Shown: piece by piece, positions 43,075 through 51,218 of the stretch
Layout of the letters: each line of letters starts with the position of its first letter
Position numbering within the stretch: the stretch's first letter is position 1
NCBI GenBank assembly: GCA_963716215.1
Contig: OY970298.1
Location: 2,294,001 to 2,358,000, forward strand
Direction: 5' to 3'
From: JACVRW01 sp963716215
GTDB lineage: Bacteria; Actinomycetota; Thermoleophilia; Solirubrobacterales; Thermoleophilaceae
DNA length: 64,000 nucleotides
The notes under the pieces: model-generated
Told to the model about the DNA's origin: nothing
Seen by the model: only the letters and a program-made list of their open reading frames with translations
Databases searched by the model: none
Translations under genes and position numbers: made by a program

Positions 43075-44243
43075 GGCGCGGTGCGCGGTCGCTCGGCCAG
43101 TTCGACGCTGATCGTGCGCCGTTCGCCGCCGCGGGAGATCTCGATCCGGACCGTGTCGCCGGGCTGGAGGCCGTCGATCGCCTCCGACACGTCCGACGGC
43201 TCGCTCACCGGGCGGCCGTCGATGCGGGTGATCACGTCGCCCGCGCGCAGGCCCGCGTCCGCGGCCGGACCGCCGGGGGTGACCTCCCCGATTCGCGCCC
43301 CCTGCGGGGAGGGCCCGCTCGCCACGCCGAGGTACGGCCGCTTGATCGTCTCGCCCCGGCTGAGGGCAGGCAGCACCTCGCGCACTCGGTTCGCCGGGAT
43401 CGCGAATCCGATGCCGACGTTGCCGTTGCCCCCGCTGCCGGTGGCGATCTGGCTGTTCACGCCCACCACCCGCCCGCGGGTGTCGAGCAGCGGGCCTCCG
43501 GAGTTGCCCGGGTTGATCGGGGCGTCCGTCTGGATCACCTCGTCGATCTGGAAGCCGTTAGGTGCCTGGATCTCGCGGCCGAGCCCGGACACGATGCCCG
43601 CTGTGGCTGTCCGGTCGAGCCCGAACGGGTGCCCGATCGCGATCACGGAGTCGCCCACGCGCACGCGGTCGGAGTTGGCCAGCGGCAGGGGCCGCAGCGC
43701 ACCGGAGCTACCCGGGTCGACGCGCAGCACGGCGAGGTCGGACGAGGGATCGGTGCCCAGCACCTCGCCCTGAACCTGGCGACCGCTGTCGCCGAAGCGC
43801 ACCTGCGCCGTGTCCGAGTCGCCCACCACATGGGCGTTCGTCACGATCGTGCCGTCGGCGCGCACCACGAAGCCGGTGCCCGAGGCTGGACCCACCTGCA
43901 CCGAGACCACGCCGGGACCGGCGGATTGGTAGACCCGGCCGACCTGCGTCGGGGCCGGCGCGCCGCCGCCGGCGGCGGGGAGCAGCTGGGCCTGCTCGTC
44001 GTCGTCACCAAGGACCGCGAACGCGGAGAGCGCGAGCGCCGCGAGCGCTACGACCACCGCGAAGACCGACCACGGGCGGCGACGGCGGCGCTCCGGTGGC
44101 GGCTCGGGCGGGGGCGGCTCCGACGGGCGAGCCCGAAGCTCGGCCTCGTGCACCTGGCGGCGCCAGCGCGCCTGCGAGAACGGCCCCGCGTCGGGGTCGC
44201 GTGTGCCGTCGCGGTCGATCCAGAGGCTGGGCGGGCGCGTCAC
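43071..44243 (-). CDS. Membrane-anchored HtrA/DegP serine protease with PDZ domain
   Basis: 390 residues from GTG. A cytoplasmic N-terminal stretch (about 1-58) with a proline-rich patch (PSEPPPPEPPPERRRRRP), one membrane helix (about 58-80), then a trypsin-like protease with His in TNAHVVGDS, Asp in SSDLAVLRVD and Ser in PGNSGGPLLDTRG, and one PDZ domain (about 295-385; GGPAADAGLRAGDVITRIDG). HtrA proteases degrade or refold damaged envelope proteins. TAGCGT 7 nt upstream on the minus strand marks a leaderless start. First gene of the htrA-VWA-small membrane protein operon. Confidence 0.92.
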   Translation of the reverse strand: MTRPPSLWIDRDGTRDPDAGPFSQARWRRQVHEAELRARPSEPPPPEPPPERRRRRPWSVFAVVVALAALALSAFAVLGDDDEQAQLLPAAGGGAPAPTQVGRVYQSAGPGVVSVQVGPASGTGFVVRADGTIVTNAHVVGDSDTAQVRFGDSGRQVQGEVLGTDPSSDLAVLRVDPGSSGALRPLPLANSDRVRVGDSVIAIGHPFGLDRTATAGIVSGLGREIQAPNGFQIDEVIQTDAPINPGNSGGPLLDTRGRVVGVNSQIATGSGGNGNVGIGFAIPANRVREVLPALSRGETIKRPYLGVASGPSPQGARIGEVTPGGPAADAGLRAGDVITRIDGRPVSEPSDVSEAIDGLQPGDTVRIEISRGGERRTISVELAERPRTAP

Positions 44244-44250
44244 CCGGGCG

Positions 44251-44256
44251 ACGCTA
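44251..44256 (-). promoter_or_regulatory. -10 box TAGCGT, leaderless start of htrA
   Basis: On the minus strand TAGCGT ends 7 nt before the GTG at 44243. Confidence 0.5.
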
Positions 44257-44268
44257 GGCGGTGTCAGG

Positions 44269-45462
44269 TCACGGGCGGATAACGGCGAACGCCTCCACCT
44301 CGGCGGCCGCGGTCGCGGCTCCGTCGTGGGCAGCGCACCAGTCGCGCACGCGCGCGGCGCGCTCGGCGTAGGTCGGGTCGCTCAGCAGGCGACGCACCGC
44401 CAGCCGCACGCCCCGCGGCGTGTGGAAGCGGCGCGGCAGCGACACGCCAAGGCCCGCCCAGCGCAGCCGCGCGGCGTTCTCGGCCATGTCGCCGGCGTGC
44501 GGGCATGCGACCACCGGGGTGCCGCTCGCGAGGGCGCGGACCACCGTCCCGTGGCCGGCGTGGCAGACCACCGCCGCGCAGCCCGGCATCGCGCGGGCGT
44601 AGGAGACCCAGTCGACCAGCCGCGCGTTGGCGGGCACGTCGATCGGGCGGTCGGGCGCACGCCGGTTCGTGGTGGCCAGCACTCGCACCGGCTCGCCGGC
44701 CAGGCCGGCGAGCGCGGCGCGCAGCAGCCGGTGCTCGGGGTCCTGCGAAGTGCTCGGCGCCACCAGTACCAGCGGGTCGTCGCCGGGCGGCGGCTCGACC
44801 TCCTCGAACGGCTGCTCCCACAGCAGCGGCCCGGTCACCCGCAACCACGGCTCCACCGCCCGGCGCGGGTACTCGAGCTGGGGGAGGGTCGCCACCAGCG
44901 CCAGCCGGCGCGAGGTCCCGCCGTGCACGTGGGCCAGCGGGGCCAGGCCGACCCGAGCTCTCGTCTCGTTGAGCTCGTCGCGCCCCTGCTGCTCGCCGCG
45001 CATCAGCAGCGGGCGCGTCGTGCGCCACACGCGCTCGCCGAAGGCGGTGCGGGGATAGACGGCGCCGACGGCGTACACCGGAAAGCCGGGCTCGCCCATC
45101 GGCAGCACGTGCGGCACGAGCGTGGCCCACGCGCGGTGCTCCAGCTCGGCGGCCAGCGTGGCGGCGACCGTGAGGATGTCGGCCACGACCACCTCGGGGT
45201 CCACGTCGCGGATCAGGCGGCGGGTCTCGGCCGAGGCCCGCACCGCCGCCTGGTACGGCTTGAGCGCCCGTCCCTCGCTCGGGAACACCTGGTACTCGGG
45301 CGCGGCTGCGAAGCGCATCCCCTCGCGCTCGACGTGCTCGCGCCACTTCGACCACGTCTCCAGTGTCACGTCGTGCCCGCGCGCCGCGAGCTCCCGGCCC
45401 AGCGCGATCGCCGGGAAGGCGTGTCCGGGGTCGCCGAACGCGGCGAGCAGGACGCGCGTCAG
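44269..45462 (-). CDS. MGT/UGT-type (GT1) glycosyltransferase
   Basis: 397 residues. GT-B fold: N-terminal domain starts RVLLAAFGDPGHAFPAIALG, with the GHxxP acceptor-side motif, and the C-terminal donor site reads DWVSYARAMPGCAAVVCHAG, then GTVVRALASGTPVVACP and GDMAENAARLRWAGLG, the GT1 (UGT/macrolide GT) signature. No ATG or GTG is available in frame at the right place; the best start is CTG at 45462, which overlaps the stop of the upstream LLM gene in a CTGA arrangement like the ATGA/GTGA overlaps elsewhere here. The long upstream open frame is antisense-free but is only the LLM gene in another frame. Acceptor unknown. Confidence 0.82.
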   Translation of the reverse strand: MTRVLLAAFGDPGHAFPAIALGRELAARGHDVTLETWSKWREHVEREGMRFAAAPEYQVFPSEGRALKPYQAAVRASAETRRLIRDVDPEVVVADILTVAATLAAELEHRAWATLVPHVLPMGEPGFPVYAVGAVYPRTAFGERVWRTTRPLLMRGEQQGRDELNETRARVGLAPLAHVHGGTSRRLALVATLPQLEYPRRAVEPWLRVTGPLLWEQPFEEVEPPPGDDPLVLVAPSTSQDPEHRLLRAALAGLAGEPVRVLATTNRRAPDRPIDVPANARLVDWVSYARAMPGCAAVVCHAGHGTVVRALASGTPVVACPHAGDMAENAARLRWAGLGVSLPRRFHTPRGVRLAVRRLLSDPTYAERAARVRDWCAAHDGAATAAAEVEAFAVIRP

Positions 45463-46490
45463 AGCATCTCCGCCAGCTCGCGGATCGTGCGCTTGCGCTG
45501 CTCGGTCTCGAAGGCCATCGGGGACACGATCAGCGTGCCTACGCCGGCGTCGCGGTACACGCCCAGGCGCTCCCTGACGCGGTCGCGCGGGCCGCAGATC
45601 GTGACCATGTCGATCAGCTCGGCCGGGATGGCCGCGGCGGCCTCCTGCTTCCTGCCGTCGAGGTAGAGGTCCTGGATCTCGCGCGCCGCGTCCTCGAACC
45701 CGTATCGGCACACGAGCGCGTTGTAGAAGTTCTTCTCGCGCGAGCCCATCCCGCCTACGTAAAGCGCCACGAACGGGCGCATGACGTCGCGCGCGCGGTC
45801 CACGTCGTCGTCGATCGAGACCTGCACGGTCGGGGCGATGTCGAAGCCCTCCAGCGAGCGCCCGGAGCGCGCGGCGCCCTCCTCGAGCAGGGAGCGCGAC
45901 TGGTCCACGTGCTCGGGGGAGAAGAACACCGGCAGCCACCCGTCGGCGATCTCGCCAACGAGTTTGGTGTTGTTCGGGCCGATCGCGGCGATGTAGATCG
46001 GGATCTGCTCCTGCACCGGAGCGATCATCAGCTTGAGCGCCTTGCCCGGGCCGTCGGGCAGCGGCAGGGTGTAGGTGTCGCCCTCGTAGGTGAGCCGCTC
46101 GCGCGCGAGCGCCTTGCGCACGATCTCGACGTACTCGCGCGTCCGCGCCAGCTGCTTCCCGAAGCGCTGGCCGTGCCAGCCCTCCGCCACCTGCGGGCCG
46201 GAGGTGCCGAGCCCGAGCAGGAAGCGCCCGTGCGAGAGGTGGTCGATCGTGACCGCGGTCATCGCCGTCATCGCCGGCGAGCGGCCGGGGATCTGGAGGA
46301 TGGCGGCGCCGAGCTTGATGCGCTCCGTCTGGGCCGCGAACCAGGCCAGTGGGGTGGCGGCGTCCGAGCCGTAGGCCTCGGCCGTCCAGACCGAGTCGAA
46401 GCCGGCGGCCTCGGCCTCGAGCAGGAGCGCCCGCTGGTCGTCGGCCGTGAGTCCAAGCCCCCAGTAGCCGAGCATCAGGCCCAGGCGCAT
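45459..46490 (-). CDS. LLM class F420-dependent oxidoreductase
   Basis: 343 residues; the ATG at 46490 begins MRLGLMLGYWGLGLTADDQ and has AAAGGAGA 7 nt upstream, excluding the longer frame. Luciferase-like TIM barrel with FDSVWTAEAYGSDAATPLAW, KLGAAILQIPGRSPAMTAM, GRFLLGLGTSGPQVAEGWHG and IYIAAIGPNNTKLVGEIADGW. These match the F420-binding (rather than FMN) subgroup, whose members reduce or oxidise diverse substrates with F420. The glycosyltransferase gene follows with a CTGA overlap, so the two may act on the same small molecule. Confidence 0.88.
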   Translation of the reverse strand: MRLGLMLGYWGLGLTADDQRALLLEAEAAGFDSVWTAEAYGSDAATPLAWFAAQTERIKLGAAILQIPGRSPAMTAMTAVTIDHLSHGRFLLGLGTSGPQVAEGWHGQRFGKQLARTREYVEIVRKALARERLTYEGDTYTLPLPDGPGKALKLMIAPVQEQIPIYIAAIGPNNTKLVGEIADGWLPVFFSPEHVDQSRSLLEEGAARSGRSLEGFDIAPTVQVSIDDDVDRARDVMRPFVALYVGGMGSREKNFYNALVCRYGFEDAAREIQDLYLDGRKQEAAAAIPAELIDMVTICGPRDRVRERLGVYRDAGVGTLIVSPMAFETEQRKRTIRELAEML

Positions 46491-46552
46491 GCAAATCTCC
46501 TTTCGCCGCTTGTGCGGGTCGGGCAGGGAGGCGCATCCTACGGCTGCCACCG

Positions 46553-47035
46553 ATGCGACGACGACGCCCAGCCCGAGACCTGCGCACCGCCATCGACTGC
46601 CTGCCGCTCCAGACGCGCGCGGCGATGCTCGAGGGGATCGCCGCCGGGCGGATCATCGTCGGCGCCTACACGGACCGCCAGGGTGGGGTCTGCCCGATGC
46701 TCGCCGCGCACCGCAACGGCGGCCGCACCAGCCTCGCCAGCTTCGCGAGGGCGTGGGATCGCTACACCGGAGCGCCGCGCCGCGCGCGCCCCGCCACGCC
46801 GCGCGAGCTCACCACCCTGCGCGCGATGCTGGAGGCGAGCATCGGCATGGACGACGTGCCGTCGCTCCACGACGTGAAGCGCCCGGAGCCGAGCTACCCG
46901 GTCGGCTGGACCTGGCTGCGCCCGTTCCGTCGCCTGGACGAGTACGAGCGCGCGCTGGCGGAGCTAGATCTCGGTGTCGCCCGGCCGCACGAACTGGAGC
47001 TCGGGCACGATGCAGTTGCGCGAAGTGCGCAGTAG
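46553..47035 (+). CDS. Conserved actinobacterial protein of unknown function
   Basis: 160 residues from ATG, soluble, basic N terminus. The core LRTAIDCLPLQTRAAMLEGI, then IIVGAYTDRQGGVCPMLAAH and RTSLASFARAWDRYTG, looks like a small family I have seen only as hypothetical proteins in actinobacteria; a single Cys lies in GGVCPML. It ends with a helical stretch RRLDEYERALAELDLG. The last 72 bp overlap the 3' end of the convergent SDR gene on the other strand, so the final two dozen residues may be recently added. No function is proposed. Confidence 0.65.
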   Translation: MRRRRPARDLRTAIDCLPLQTRAAMLEGIAAGRIIVGAYTDRQGGVCPMLAAHRNGGRTSLASFARAWDRYTGAPRRARPATPRELTTLRAMLEASIGMDDVPSLHDVKRPEPSYPVGWTWLRPFRRLDEYERALAELDLGVARPHELELGHDAVARSAQ

Positions 47036-47689
47036 GTAGCGGATCGCCTCGGCGATGTCCTCGGGCTGGATCATGTCCTCCTTGGGGACCTGACCCTCGA
47101 CCCAATCGGTCATGTCGGTCGCCACGAACCCCGGGCAGAGCGCAGTGACCTGGATCCCGTCGCCGGAGAGCTCCTTGTGCAGCCCCTGGCTGAGGCCGAC
47201 GACGCCGAACTTGGTCGCCGAGTAGGCCGACAACCAGCCCTGCCCGCGCTTGCCGGCGATCGAGGCGGTGTTCACCAGCAGCGCCTTGCCGTGCTCCGCG
47301 CCGGCCTCCTTCAGCATCGGGATGGCCTCGCGGGCCATCAGGTACACGCCGCGCAGGTTCACGTCGAGCTGCAGGTCGAGCTTCTTGGTCGGCATGTCGG
47401 CGACCGCTGCGCCGATGCCGATCCCGGCGTTGTTGACCAGCACGTCGAGGCGTCCGAAGCGCTGGCGGTGGGCCTCCACGAGGCCCTTGATCTCGTCCTC
47501 CGAGGCCATGTTGGCGGGGACGGCGTGGGCGTCGATGCCCTCGTCGCGCAGCTCCTGCGCGGCGGTCTCCAGCTTGTCGGGGCGGCGGGCCGACACGGTG
47601 ACCGCGTAGTCGTCCTGTCCGAGGGCGCGGGCGATGGCGAGCCCGATGCCGCTCGAGCCGCCGGTGATCAGTGCTGCGCGGGAAGCCAA
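46964..47689 (-). CDS. Short-chain dehydrogenase/reductase
   Basis: 241 residues from TTG, with GGAG 7 nt upstream supporting that start. Classical SDR: cofactor motif TGGSSGIG (about 9-16), NNAGIG (about 86), Ser in NTASIAG, and Tyr-x3-Lys in SAYSATKFGV. The Arg in VSARRPDKLE after strand 2 suggests NADP(H). The C-terminal LCPGFVATDM and PEDIAEAIRYLL fit 3-oxoacyl-ACP reductase-like members. Substrate not determinable. Convergent overlap with the 46553 gene. Confidence 0.9.
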   Translation of the reverse strand: MASRAALITGGSSGIGLAIARALGQDDYAVTVSARRPDKLETAAQELRDEGIDAHAVPANMASEDEIKGLVEAHRQRFGRLDVLVNNAGIGIGAAVADMPTKKLDLQLDVNLRGVYLMAREAIPMLKEAGAEHGKALLVNTASIAGKRGQGWLSAYSATKFGVVGLSQGLHKELSGDGIQVTALCPGFVATDMTDWVEGQVPKEDMIQPEDIAEAIRYLLRTSRNCIVPELQFVRPGDTEI

Positions 47690-47800
47690 GTGCGATCTCC
47701 TCGAGTAGTCAGTGCGTCGGGAAGGCTATGCGAACCGGGAGTTAAGGATGTACCCCGGCAGGCTTGCGCCCGCGCCCTTCTTCTAGCCTTCCCCGCGATC

Positions 47801-48796
47801 GTGAGCCCCCGACGCGCATTCGCTGCCGTCCTCCTCGCGTGCGCGCTCGTGGCCGGCGGCTGCGGTGGCGGCGACGACGGCGAGGACAACGCCAACCAGC
47901 CGCCCCCTGAGGCGACGCCGGACCAGTTCCCGCGGTCCGAGGGCCGCACCCTCGCCGAACTCCGGCGCGCCCTGCCCGAGGGAGGCCCGGTGCTCGCGCC
48001 GACGGTGTCGCACTTCGTCCCCGGCAAGAACCGCCTGGGCTTCGGTCTGTTCACCACGTCGCGGGCGCAGATCGCGGACGCCAGCGCGGCCGTCTACATC
48101 GCTCCGGTCGGCGGCGGCGAGGCCCGTGGCCCGTTCGTGGCCCACTACGAGTCGCTCGCAGTCAAGCCGCAGTTCCTGAGCGAGACCAGCTCCGCCGATC
48201 CCGATGCGGCCAAGACCCTCTACGTGGCCGACGTGCCGTTCGACGAGCCGGGCGAATACGAGGTGCTCGGGATGGCGCGCCTGGACGACCGGCTGGTGGC
48301 GGCGACGTCGGCGGCGCCCCGGCTCGTGGTGCTGCCGAAGAAGCGCGATCCCGTGCCGGGCCCCGGTGACGAGCCGCCGGCGATCCACACCCCGACCGTG
48401 GCGGACGTGGCCGGGGACATCGCCTCGATCGACACGCGCGCGCCGCACGAGGAGGAGATGCACCAGGTCGACTTCGCCGACGCGCTCGGCAAGAAGCCGA
48501 TCGTGCTGGTGTTCGCAACGCCGCTGCTGTGCCAGAGCCGGGTCTGCGGGCCGGTGGTGGACATCGCCTACCAGGTACAGGCCGACTACGGCGACCGGGC
48601 CGACTTCATCCACATGGAGATCTACAACGAGAACGAGATCGCCAAGGGCTTCCGGCCCCAGGTCGGTCAGTTCAGGCTGCCCTCCGAGCCGTGGGTGTTC
48701 ACGATCGACAAGGACGGCAAGGTGGTCGACCGGATCGAGGGCGCGTACAGCGTCGAGGAGCTGGACAGGGCGGTCAAGAAGCTGTTCGAGGACTAG
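47801..48796 (+). CDS. Lipoprotein with thioredoxin-like (SCO1/TlpA-type) domain
   Basis: 331 residues from GTG. N-terminal lipobox LVAGGC with Cys about 20, followed by a Gly/Asp-rich spacer, so the mature protein is lipid-anchored outside the membrane. A beta-sandwich-like region (about 60-180; FVPGKNRLGFGLF, then EYEVLGMARLDDRLVAAT) precedes a thioredoxin-fold domain (about 205-331; KPIVLVFATPLLCQSRVCGPVVD). The CxxxxC there resembles a SCO1/redoxin site rather than classic CxxC. A copper-delivery or disulfide role is possible. TAGCCT lies 11 bp upstream. Confidence 0.75.
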   Translation: MSPRRAFAAVLLACALVAGGCGGGDDGEDNANQPPPEATPDQFPRSEGRTLAELRRALPEGGPVLAPTVSHFVPGKNRLGFGLFTTSRAQIADASAAVYIAPVGGGEARGPFVAHYESLAVKPQFLSETSSADPDAAKTLYVADVPFDEPGEYEVLGMARLDDRLVAATSAAPRLVVLPKKRDPVPGPGDEPPAIHTPTVADVAGDIASIDTRAPHEEEMHQVDFADALGKKPIVLVFATPLLCQSRVCGPVVDIAYQVQADYGDRADFIHMEIYNENEIAKGFRPQVGQFRLPSEPWVFTIDKDGKVVDRIEGAYSVEELDRAVKKLFED

Positions 48797-49073
48797 ACGG
48801 CCCGGGGTAGCGCAGGTCCGCGCTCTCGGCGGTAGTAGCCAGGCGGCCACTGACAACCGGGTTCAGTCTGCGTCCGACCTGGTGGGACTCGGGCCTCTCC
48901 CTTCTAGTCCAGCGCGGGTTCGAGTCCGTGAACAGTCCACACTCGCGTGGGCTGCACAACGTGAACCCTCAACGTTTGCTCCACGCCAGCTTAATGATTG
49001 GTTGACTTGACTTGAATGCTCAAGATATTTAGCATCAATCACAGGCTCGTGATCCGCGATAGCGAGGTGGTGC
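48797..49073 (+). other. Intergenic region at the left edge of the accessory segment
   Basis: 277 bp without a credible gene. GC falls toward its right end. At 48914-48930 there is GGTTCGAGTCC, which looks like a tRNA T-arm, within a stretch that cannot be folded into a full tRNA; it may be a tRNA fragment. A promoter-like pair follows (separate entry), with ATGCT/AGCAT inverted bases around its spacer. Confidence 0.4.
49002..49030 (+). promoter_or_regulatory. Sigma-70-type promoter before the secreted protein pair
   Basis: TTGACT (49002-49007), 17-bp spacer, ATATTT (49025-49030). It is the only place in the window with a recognisable -35, and it lies in an AT-richer stretch, unlike the TANNNT-only promoters of the core genes. 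The 49074 GTG is 43 bp downstream. Confidence 0.45.
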
Positions 49074-49484
49074 GTGGGAATCAGAGGCTTGTCCGGTGTT
49101 CTGTTGGCCGCGAGTGTCTTGCTGCTGGCACCTGCGGCGAGTCAGGCCGCGTGGAGCCAAGGCTTTTGCGGCGTAGTGCTCGCGCCTGGTACGCCTGCCT
49201 GCGGCTCGAACTATCCGCACTCCCTGAGGCAAAGTGTCTCGTGGTATCCCGGCCTAGGCGCCCATCATGTCCGCACGTGTACGTTCATCTGGAACCTTGT
49301 GACGAGTCAGATCCGCGGAGGCGTCACCGACTGCGAGTGGAGCGATAGTGGCGCACCGCCCCCTGCCGAAGCCTCGGTTGGATTCGGACCCACGAGCGTG
49401 GCTCAGTACAGAGCGTACGTGTGGAACCACGCGAGCACATGCTGCGCTCACACGATCAACGGTTACACCAGCACCGTCGACTAG
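49074..49484 (+). CDS. Secreted small protein, no recognised family
   Basis: 136 residues from GTG. A signal peptide covers 1-26 (LSGVLLAASVLLLAPAASQAA). The mature part is Ser/Gly/Trp-rich with six cysteines (FCGVVL, PACGSNY, RTCTFIW, TDCEWS and STCC), i.e. three possible disulfides, and no obvious catalytic motif. It is followed 14 bp later by another secreted protein, so the two are probably one operon under the promoter at 49002. Codons are less GC-biased than in the core genes. Confidence 0.55.
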   Translation: MGIRGLSGVLLAASVLLLAPAASQAAWSQGFCGVVLAPGTPACGSNYPHSLRQSVSWYPGLGAHHVRTCTFIWNLVTSQIRGGVTDCEWSDSGAPPPAEASVGFGPTSVAQYRAYVWNHASTCCAHTINGYTSTVD

Positions 49485-49498
49485 GCAGGAGATTCCGC

Positions 49499-50104
49499 AT
49501 GAATCTGCTTCGGCACAAGCTCATCAGACCCGCAGCTGCTATCGCCGTCCTCGCCGCACCTATCGCCGTAGCTACGGCTGCTGTGGGCGGAAGCGATAGG
49601 CAGACGGCGGACGGCTCGGTGCCCAACAAGCCCGCCTTCACGGACCCAGGCGCCCCTAAGGGGCAGCGGGTGCTTGCCACGAACGACGGTCGCGCCCTCT
49701 ACATGATGGACTACGAGGACCAGATCTGTGTGTCCATTACCGACTTTGGTGGGGCAGCTGGCCAGGACGGCGGGACGGCTGGCGAGGCCTGCCGTACGAG
49801 CGTCGCAGTGAACTCCGGTACGGCCCTGCCTTCATATTGGTACTCGGGATGCCAGCTGGAGGACGGGCAGAAGCCGGGTGAGGGGCAGCCGGTCTGTAGC
49901 AGGCTTTCCCTCTACGGAGTTGCGCCGGATGGTGTCGAGAGCGTGAGCGCTCGGCTCCCCGACGGCCGGAGCATTTCTACGCCGGTTACAAGTGGCGCCT
50001 ATCTGCTCGATATCGCGGGTGCAACCGACCCTGTCGCGATCACTCTCAACCGGGCAGACGGCTCCGCCCAGCGGTCCATTCAACTGTCTGAGCCGGCGGG
50101 TTAA
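49499..50104 (+). CDS. Secreted protein, no recognised family
   Basis: 201 residues. The ATG at 49499 has AGGAGA 7 nt upstream and begins a signal or anchor sequence (LIRPAAAIAVLAAPIAVATAA). The exported part contains four cysteines (DQICVSI, GEACRTS, SGCQLED and PVCSRLS) and ends with a beta-rich tail VESVSARLPDGRSIST. No family recognised. Second gene of the pair that starts at 49074; the partner proteins could be an export-coupled adhesin or toxin couple but nothing in sequence proves it. Confidence 0.6.
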   Translation: MNLLRHKLIRPAAAIAVLAAPIAVATAAVGGSDRQTADGSVPNKPAFTDPGAPKGQRVLATNDGRALYMMDYEDQICVSITDFGGAAGQDGGTAGEACRTSVAVNSGTALPSYWYSGCQLEDGQKPGEGQPVCSRLSLYGVAPDGVESVSARLPDGRSISTPVTSGAYLLDIAGATDPVAITLNRADGSAQRSIQLSEPAG

Positions 50105-50135
50105 CGAGAAGCGATTGCGCGATGCGTCAGAACGC

Positions 50136-51218
50136 ATGATTGCTCGGTTCCGAGTGCTGCTGCCGTTTTCTTTGCTTATTGCCCCCGACAGTCCGCCGGC
50201 GCCCATATCGCTGACCACCCGAGGATCGGCGGCAACGGTCCATCCGCCATACAGGTCGGCGATTCCCCCTGAGTGGTTCGCCGTCGACGCAACAGTGGCG
50301 GTGGCAGACGTGCCCGCCCGTCTGTACCCGGCGAGGCCACAGCCAACGAGCGCGGTTCACGTGCATGGCGAATCACCGTGCGTGCTTGCGGACACACTCC
50401 AAGTTGATCTTCAGGGAGACCACGATCGAACCAACGATGGGATGGAGGCGCTGGTCGACCACGGGTTCGAGGTGGCAAATGAGGTGGTGCTGCGCCTTCG
50501 CGCGCTAGTTCATGGGCAGCAGATCCGAGCGTTCGCTCGGCAATCCACGGTGTTCCATCTCGAGCTGCTGCACGACGACGAAACCCCACTTGACCCTGAT
50601 CCGGAACTACTACGGATCTCGGCGGGAGGAGTCTGGAAGGCAGAGGGGCTCGGCGTATCTCCAGAGCTCTGGCAAGCGGTTGAAGAGGCTCCGGACGGCG
50701 CCCGCCTGAATCCATGGGATGCGCTTCTTCTCGATGCGAGGGACGTGCTCCCACATATCGGGCCTGCGTTGGTCCTAGCCTCCTCCGCCATAGAAACCCG
50801 TGCGGTCTCTGCGCTCGATCACCTCGCCGATGCCGCAGGGGTTGCCCCGGATCTCTGGCGGTGGATTAACGACCGCCAGACTCGGAAGGAACCATCGTTC
50901 GTCGAACGCTTATCGGTTCTTCTTGAATCGATCAGTGGGAAGAATCTGAAACGCGATGAGCCGGATCTTTGGGAGGGGTTTCAAAACCTCCGAACGGCAC
51001 GTAACAGCTTCGCTCACGAGGGGGTTGCCGTCCTCGGTCGTCGGGAGGTCGATCTGGAAGCGGCGACCCGCCTCGTAGTTACGGCCGGGTCGATCGTGCA
51101 GTGGCTCACCCAGCTCACCGGGGACGATGGGGCACCCCCGTTCAATCCCGAGGAGATGGGATTCCACATCCGACGACTCCTGGTGCGCGGCGATGACCAG
51201 CCGCCGCCGAGCGACTGA
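50136..51218 (+). CDS. HEPN-like protein, possible abortive-infection factor
   Basis: 360 residues from the ATG at 50136 (an in-frame start earlier is possible but would overlap the previous gene). The N-terminal half is strand-rich without a recognised family. The C-terminal 110 residues are helical and carry LRTARNSFAHEGVAVLGRRE, i.e. Arg-x4-His (RNSFAH), the HEPN RNase signature, preceded by helices with LVLASSAIETRAVSALDHLA. HEPN proteins are usually RNases in toxin-antitoxin or phage-defence systems, ApeA being one with a long N-terminal domain. Codons are AT-richer (ATT, CTT, TTT) than neighbours, and a tRNA gene lies 250 bp downstream: signs of a horizontally acquired segment. Confidence 0.55.
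   Translation: MIARFRVLLPFSLLIAPDSPPAPISLTTRGSAATVHPPYRSAIPPEWFAVDATVAVADVPARLYPARPQPTSAVHVHGESPCVLADTLQVDLQGDHDRTNDGMEALVDHGFEVANEVVLRLRALVHGQQIRAFARQSTVFHLELLHDDETPLDPDPELLRISAGGVWKAEGLGVSPELWQAVEEAPDGARLNPWDALLLDARDVLPHIGPALVLASSAIETRAVSALDHLADAAGVAPDLWRWINDRQTRKEPSFVERLSVLLESISGKNLKRDEPDLWEGFQNLRTARNSFAHEGVAVLGRREVDLEAATRLVVTAGSIVQWLTQLTGDDGAPPFNPEEMGFHIRRLLVRGDDQPPPSD

Noticed and set aside
44269..46656. Glycosyltransferase extended upstream to a start at 46656
   Set aside because: The extra part is the LLM gene read in another frame, with shadow composition.
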